Below, in pieces: positions 60,346-64,000 of a stretch of DNA of 64,000 nucleotides; the stretch's first letter is position 1, and every line of letters starts with the position of its first letter. Position numbers and translations under genes: made by a program. Source of the DNA: Ignavibacteriales bacterium (GTDB taxonomy: Bacteria; Bacteroidota; Ignavibacteria; Ignavibacteriales; Melioribacteraceae); the NCBI GenBank assembly GCA_020635285.1, contig JACKAB010000009.1:62001-126000 (forward strand), written 5' to 3'. The notes beneath the pieces are model-generated. The model searched no databases and was not told the origin of the DNA. It saw only the letters and a list, made by a program, of their open reading frames with translations.

Positions 60346-62429
60346 ATGGACTCATTCTATTTCGAAGAAAGACGAAAGAATATTTAGAACTCTCATCTAA
60401 AGAAAAATCAGTAAGAAAATTACTCTTCGAACTGATTTCATTTCTCAAAAAAATTACTCTCACAAGAAAATGATTTATTAAAAGAAGTTTATGTATTAGA
60501 AACTATCCCAGAATTAATTCCCTCGTGGAAATTTATTCATCTTACGGAGTTGAACCTAATAAAACTAAGGACTTACTTAAAACAGTTGAAAAACTAATCC
60601 CATTTATCAAAGATGAAAATTCACAAATAAAAATTAAAAAGCAGATTCTTAGAATTAATAACGAATTAAAATCTCTTCAATTATTTTTAGAAGGTAAAGA
60701 TTTTCCAAATGAAATAAATAGTCTTAGTTTTCCAGTTTTAGAAAGAACTGTAAATAATAGTTTATCTTATGGTATGGTTGAACAGTTAGAAATATCAATA
60801 CATTCAAATAAAAAAAATAATAAGTTAGAGTTCAATTTAATACCAAGCCTTCCCACAATAGATGAAAAATTAAAAAAACAAATTGATAACTCGTGGAAGT
60901 TTGCAAGTAGTTATGTTAAAAGCCAAAATCAATAAAATCAAATCTAATCTTGAAGTAACAATTAGATTTGTTAATAAGTTAGGTATTTACGAAGGAGATT
61001 CATTAGGTGTAGCATTAACAGTTGGATTTATACAAGAGTTGTTAAGATATTATGATTTAAGAGAAGAAATAAGTTATGAGAACAATATTATCACAACTGG
61101 ATCAATGAATGAAGAAGGACAAATAGGTTCAGTCGGAGGAAAATAATAAGGACTAAAGTAATTACTGCTTTTTATTCAAAAACAAATAAGTTCATAGTCC
61201 CTCTTGATGATCTTAATTCAGCCAAAGAATTTAAATACTTTGTTTGAAAAATTTCCTAAAAAAAGCTTGTAATAATTCCAATGCAGAATATTAATGATGT
61301 AATAAATAGAAGAGATATTGTTGGTATTGAAAAGCAAAATATAGTTAGATGGGGAAGTAAAAACTAATTAAAAATAAAATAGCAGTTTCTTTAACTATCA
61401 TTTTAACTGCAGTATTATTAAGTTTTTATTATGTAAATCAAGATAAAAATCCTGCTAGTATTGAAATGTTAGATGGAAAAATATTTATTAAAAAATAAAG
61501 TGAATAAAGTGCTGTGGTCTAAAGACTATTCAGCTTGCACTGAAAAAATATTAAATGTTGTTTCTTCCTATCCCTATAATAAATGCAGAATAATAGATGT
61601 TGATAATGATGGTAAAAAATGAAGTACTTGTTGCACTTTCTGAAAATTCAAACAATTTGTTTTTATATAATAGTATTGGAGAAGTAATTTGGGAATATAA
61701 CCATACTGATTCATTGGGGACTAATGATGAAAAATTTACAGGTCAATTCGGTATTCATGGAATAATAGATACTATTCATGCTAACGGCAAAATTGAACTC
61801 TTAATTTATTTTCAGCATTATAATTATTATCCGACTGGTATAGCAAAATTAGATTTACTAACCGGAGAAAAAATTAGTGATGTTTTATGGCATCCCGGTG
61901 CAATCGGAGGAGCGGTATTAGTGGATTGGAACAAAGACGGGAAAAAAGAAATAATAGCTGGCGGAGCATCAAATGGAATGCATAAAGCTTATTTATTTTC
62001 AATTGATCATGATAAATTAAGTGGAACTTTCCCAACTTCAGAAAATTATACATTTCATTAATAAACAACTTTCAGAGTTTAATAATTATATTTTATTCTC
62101 TCAAACAGATTACGGTCAGCACTTTTTCCCAAAATATAATGCAGTGTTAGGTGTTCCAGAAATTGTAAACCAATATTTGTCGATAGGTGTGTTTGAAGGA
62201 AAGGCAAATTTACTAGAGGCTGATTTTAGTTATGGCATTAGATTTAACAATTTGTTTGGCTCCTGTTCAAACTATTATTGGAGATAAATTTGTTGTTTTT
62301 CGAGATAAACTGATAAATGATGGAATACTTAATCCTCCTTATACAGATGCTCCAGAGTTCCACGATTCTATTCTGAATGGAATTGAATATTGGAATGGAA
62401 AAAAGTTTGTGAAGTATTTCAATCCTTAA
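60346..62429 (+). pseudogene. Lon-type (S16-like) protease domain / membrane helix / FG-GAP-like protein, heavily frameshifted
   Basis: Joining the frames gives one protein of about 690 residues from ATG 60346. An N-terminal helical region (YLELSSKEKSVRKLLFELI, then TVEKLIPFIKDENSQ) is followed by VLERTVNNSLSYGMVEQLEI. A Lon-like domain comes next: LGIYEGDSLGVALTVGFIQ resembles the Lon Ser motif, and GSMNEEGQIGSVGG the strand before the catalytic Lys. One membrane helix is at about 61369-61440 (IAVSLTIILTAVLLSFYYV). A repeat-containing outer part follows (RIIDVDNDGKNEVLVAL, LVDWNKDGKKEIIAGG), of FG-GAP/VCBS type. Frame changes are needed near 60385, 60450, 60525, 60915, 61143, 61245, 61265, 61366, 61495, 61615, 62040 and 62265. 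The Lys position of the dyad is occupied by Arg in the repaired reading, so activity is doubtful. Confidence 0.55.
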
Positions 62430-62487
62430 GTAATAAATAAACATTTCAGAATCAACAATAACATTTTATCAAAGACTTTTTTATTTT

Positions 62488-62525
62488 AAAACCTTAAAAT
62501 AAGCCTATCAAAAGGTTTTTTTATT
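62488..62525 (+). terminator. Intrinsic terminator after the Lon-like/FG-GAP gene
   Basis: AAAACCTT (62488-62495) pairs with AAGGTTTT (62512-62519) around a 16-base loop and is followed by a T-rich tract. It lies about 60 bases after the stop at 62429. Confidence 0.7.
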
Positions 62526-62708
62526 TATTTTTTAAAATTATATATTTCTCTCAGAGTTTAGAAAATTTTAATTCAAAAAAGATAAACTTATTTAATAATT
62601 AGTTATTTTTGTTTGAATGGAATGTATTAATCAAGCAATTAGTTAATAAATGATATCAACAAATAGCTTTTAAGATCCACAACATTCTTTAATAAGGACT
62701 ATAACAAT

Positions 62709-64000
62709 ATGAAAACTAGTTTTATATTAATTATTTTATGTTTTACACTTTGCACACAATCCATTTTTACCCAAACCCATCATAAAAATAGAGTGATAAT
62801 ACTTTCTGATATTGAAGCTGATCCAGATGATACACAATCAATGGTTCGTTTGCTTTTATATTCTAATCAAATCGATATTAAAGGATTGATAGCTACAACC
62901 TCTTGTTGGCATAAAGATAGAGTTGATCCCGCATCCATTAAAAATATAATTAATGCATATAGCGAAGTTCAATCTAATCTATCTCTGCATGAAGATGGGT
63001 TCCCTACATCAGAAGCGCTCTTAATGAAAGTGAAACAAGGTTTACCAAAATATGGTATGCTTGGCGTGGGAGATGGAAATGATTCAGAAGGATCTGACTG
63101 GATTATAAAAGTGCTGGAAGAAAAGGATGAGCGTCCTTTGTGGATATCTGTTTGGGGGGGCGTTAACACTCTTGCTCAATCATTGCATAAAATTAAAAAT
63201 ACAAAATCAGAAATTGAAACAAAAAAATTAATTTCAAAACTGAGAGTTTATACAATATCCGATCAGGACGATAGCGGCACATGGATTAGAAAAAACTTCC
63301 CTGATTTATTTTATATTGTAACTCCAGGAGATAATTATGCGAGTGCAACATGGAGTGCGATTAATACAGTAGTTAAGGGTATTGACAATAATGAAATTAG
63401 CAATGAATGGATTGCGCAAAATCTTCAACAAGATCATGGTCCTCTCGGTGCTGAATATCCCGATGTTGCTTGGGGAGTAGAGGGTGATACACCATCATTT
63501 TTACAATTAATACCTAACGGATTAAATGAAGCTGAGCATCCAGAATGGGGAAGTTGGGGAGGTCGATACGAACTGTACAAACCAGATTTTGCTAAAATTA
63601 AGAAAGGAGATTCGGGAGTTCCATTAGAAGCCGAGACAAGAGAAATCTGGACTAATGCAATTGATAATTATACACCTTATATTTATAAAGAATATGGAAG
63701 AGCTGTTGGTCAGGATACAGTTTCCTTTACTGATTATAAAGTAACTTTATGGCGCTGGAGAAAAGATTTTCAGAATGATTTCGCAGCCAGAATGGATTGG
63801 TGCACTAAATCATTTGAAGAAGCCAATCATCCTCCAATTCCTATTCTAAATGACCCGGAACAAATAACAGTTAAGGCAGGCGAGGGCTTTGGTTTTGATG
63901 CAAGCGGCTCCACCGATCCCGATGGGGATAATCTCAGTTTTTTATGGTTTAACTATCCGGAAGCCGGATCTTATAAAAATTTGATTAAAATTGAAGGAGC
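62709..64000 (+). CDS. DUF1593-type secreted protein, nucleoside hydrolase-like N-terminus (3' end missing)
   Basis: ATG 62709 opens a signal peptide (FILIILCFTLCTQSIFTQ), and the frame stays open for 430 codons to the window edge. VIILSDIEADPDDTQSMVR resembles the Asp-rich metal/ribose-binding motif of nucleoside hydrolases, as in DUF1593 proteins. LWISVWGGVNTLAQSL, LRVYTISDQDDSGTWIRKNFP and GVEGDTPSFLQLIPNGLN are further family-like segments. Near the end a PKD/cadherin-like domain begins (FDASGSTDPDGDNLSF). DUF1593 proteins are common in polysaccharide utilisation loci of Bacteroidota and are thought to act on plant cell-wall glycans, but their reaction is not established to my knowledge. 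A terminator separates it from the gene before. Confidence 0.85.
   Translation, partial: MKTSFILIILCFTLCTQSIFTQTHHKNRVIILSDIEADPDDTQSMVRLLLYSNQIDIKGLIATTSCWHKDRVDPASIKNIINAYSEVQSNLSLHEDGFPTSEALLMKVKQGLPKYGMLGVGDGNDSEGSDWIIKVLEEKDERPLWISVWGGVNTLAQSLHKIKNTKSEIETKKLISKLRVYTISDQDDSGTWIRKNFPDLFYIVTPGDNYASATWSAINTVVKGIDNNEISNEWIAQNLQQDHGPLGAEYPDVAWGVEGDTPSFLQLIPNGLNEAEHPEWGSWGGRYELYKPDFAKIKKGDSGVPLEAETREIWTNAIDNYTPYIYKEYGRAVGQDTVSFTDYKVTLWRWRKDFQNDFAARMDWCTKSFEEANHPPIPILNDPEQITVKAGEGFGFDASGSTDPDGDNLSFLWFNYPEAGSYKNLIKIEG

Overview
The window is a visibly AT-rich, almost entirely plus-strand stretch of a Bacteroidota/Ignavibacteriota-type genome. Most likely it comes from an Ignavibacteria (Melioribacter/Ignavibacterium-like) organism. 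The main clue is that at least six secreted proteins end in the same C-terminal type IX secretion (T9SS) sorting module, with a 'YPNPFNP' core, an 'IYDLLGxxVxTLV' middle and a 'SGxYxYxL...KKMxLLK' end. This style is typical of Ignavibacteria. There is no recognisable SusD in the window and only one TonB receptor.

Layout. 1-9.2 kb: end of an unknown alpha-helical enzyme, a frameshifted GH2 beta-mannosidase, and two large secreted proteins of unknown (possibly alpha/alpha-toroid) type. 9.2-13.6 kb: a large secreted hypothetical protein and a MalK/MsmX-type sugar ABC ATPase. 13.9-16.0 kb: a LacI-type regulator and galT, with a clear palindromic operator between them. 16.0-20.9 kb: a badly frameshifted TonB receptor and a T9SS beta-helix-like protein. 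21.4-45.4 kb: a dense run of glycosidases (GH2, GH31, GH43, GH53, GH2, GH2, a clan-A enzyme, GH2, GH43, GH35), then galactokinase and an SGLT-type sodium/galactose symporter, closed by a terminator. 45.5-60.1 kb: GH30, LacZ-type GH2, CotH-like protein, GH2, and two formylglycine sulfatases flanking a decayed minus-strand alpha/beta hydrolase. 60.3-62.4 kb: a heavily broken gene that reads as Lon-type protease domain, membrane helix and FG-GAP-like domain. 62.7 kb to the end: a truncated DUF1593 protein.

How it fits together. The set makes sense as a galactan/arabinogalactan (possibly also sulfated galactan) utilisation locus. GH53 would cut beta-1,4-galactan, GH43 (subfamily-24-like) beta-1,3-galactan and GH30 possibly beta-1,6-galactan. 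Several GH2 enzymes and GH35 would release galactose, and the sulfatases would strip sulfate. The SGLT-type symporter would bring galactose in, and GalK and GalT pass it into the Leloir pathway. galE and galM are not seen here. A LacI-family repressor probably controls at least galT and perhaps the symporter.

Caveat. About a dozen genes are broken by single-base indels, mostly in short homopolymers. Some clearly look like sequencing or assembly errors. However, the breaks cluster strongly (1-3.5 kb, 16.8-17.6 kb, 57.7-62.3 kb), so real decay of some genes cannot be excluded. No tRNA, rRNA, CRISPR array or insertion sequence was recognised.
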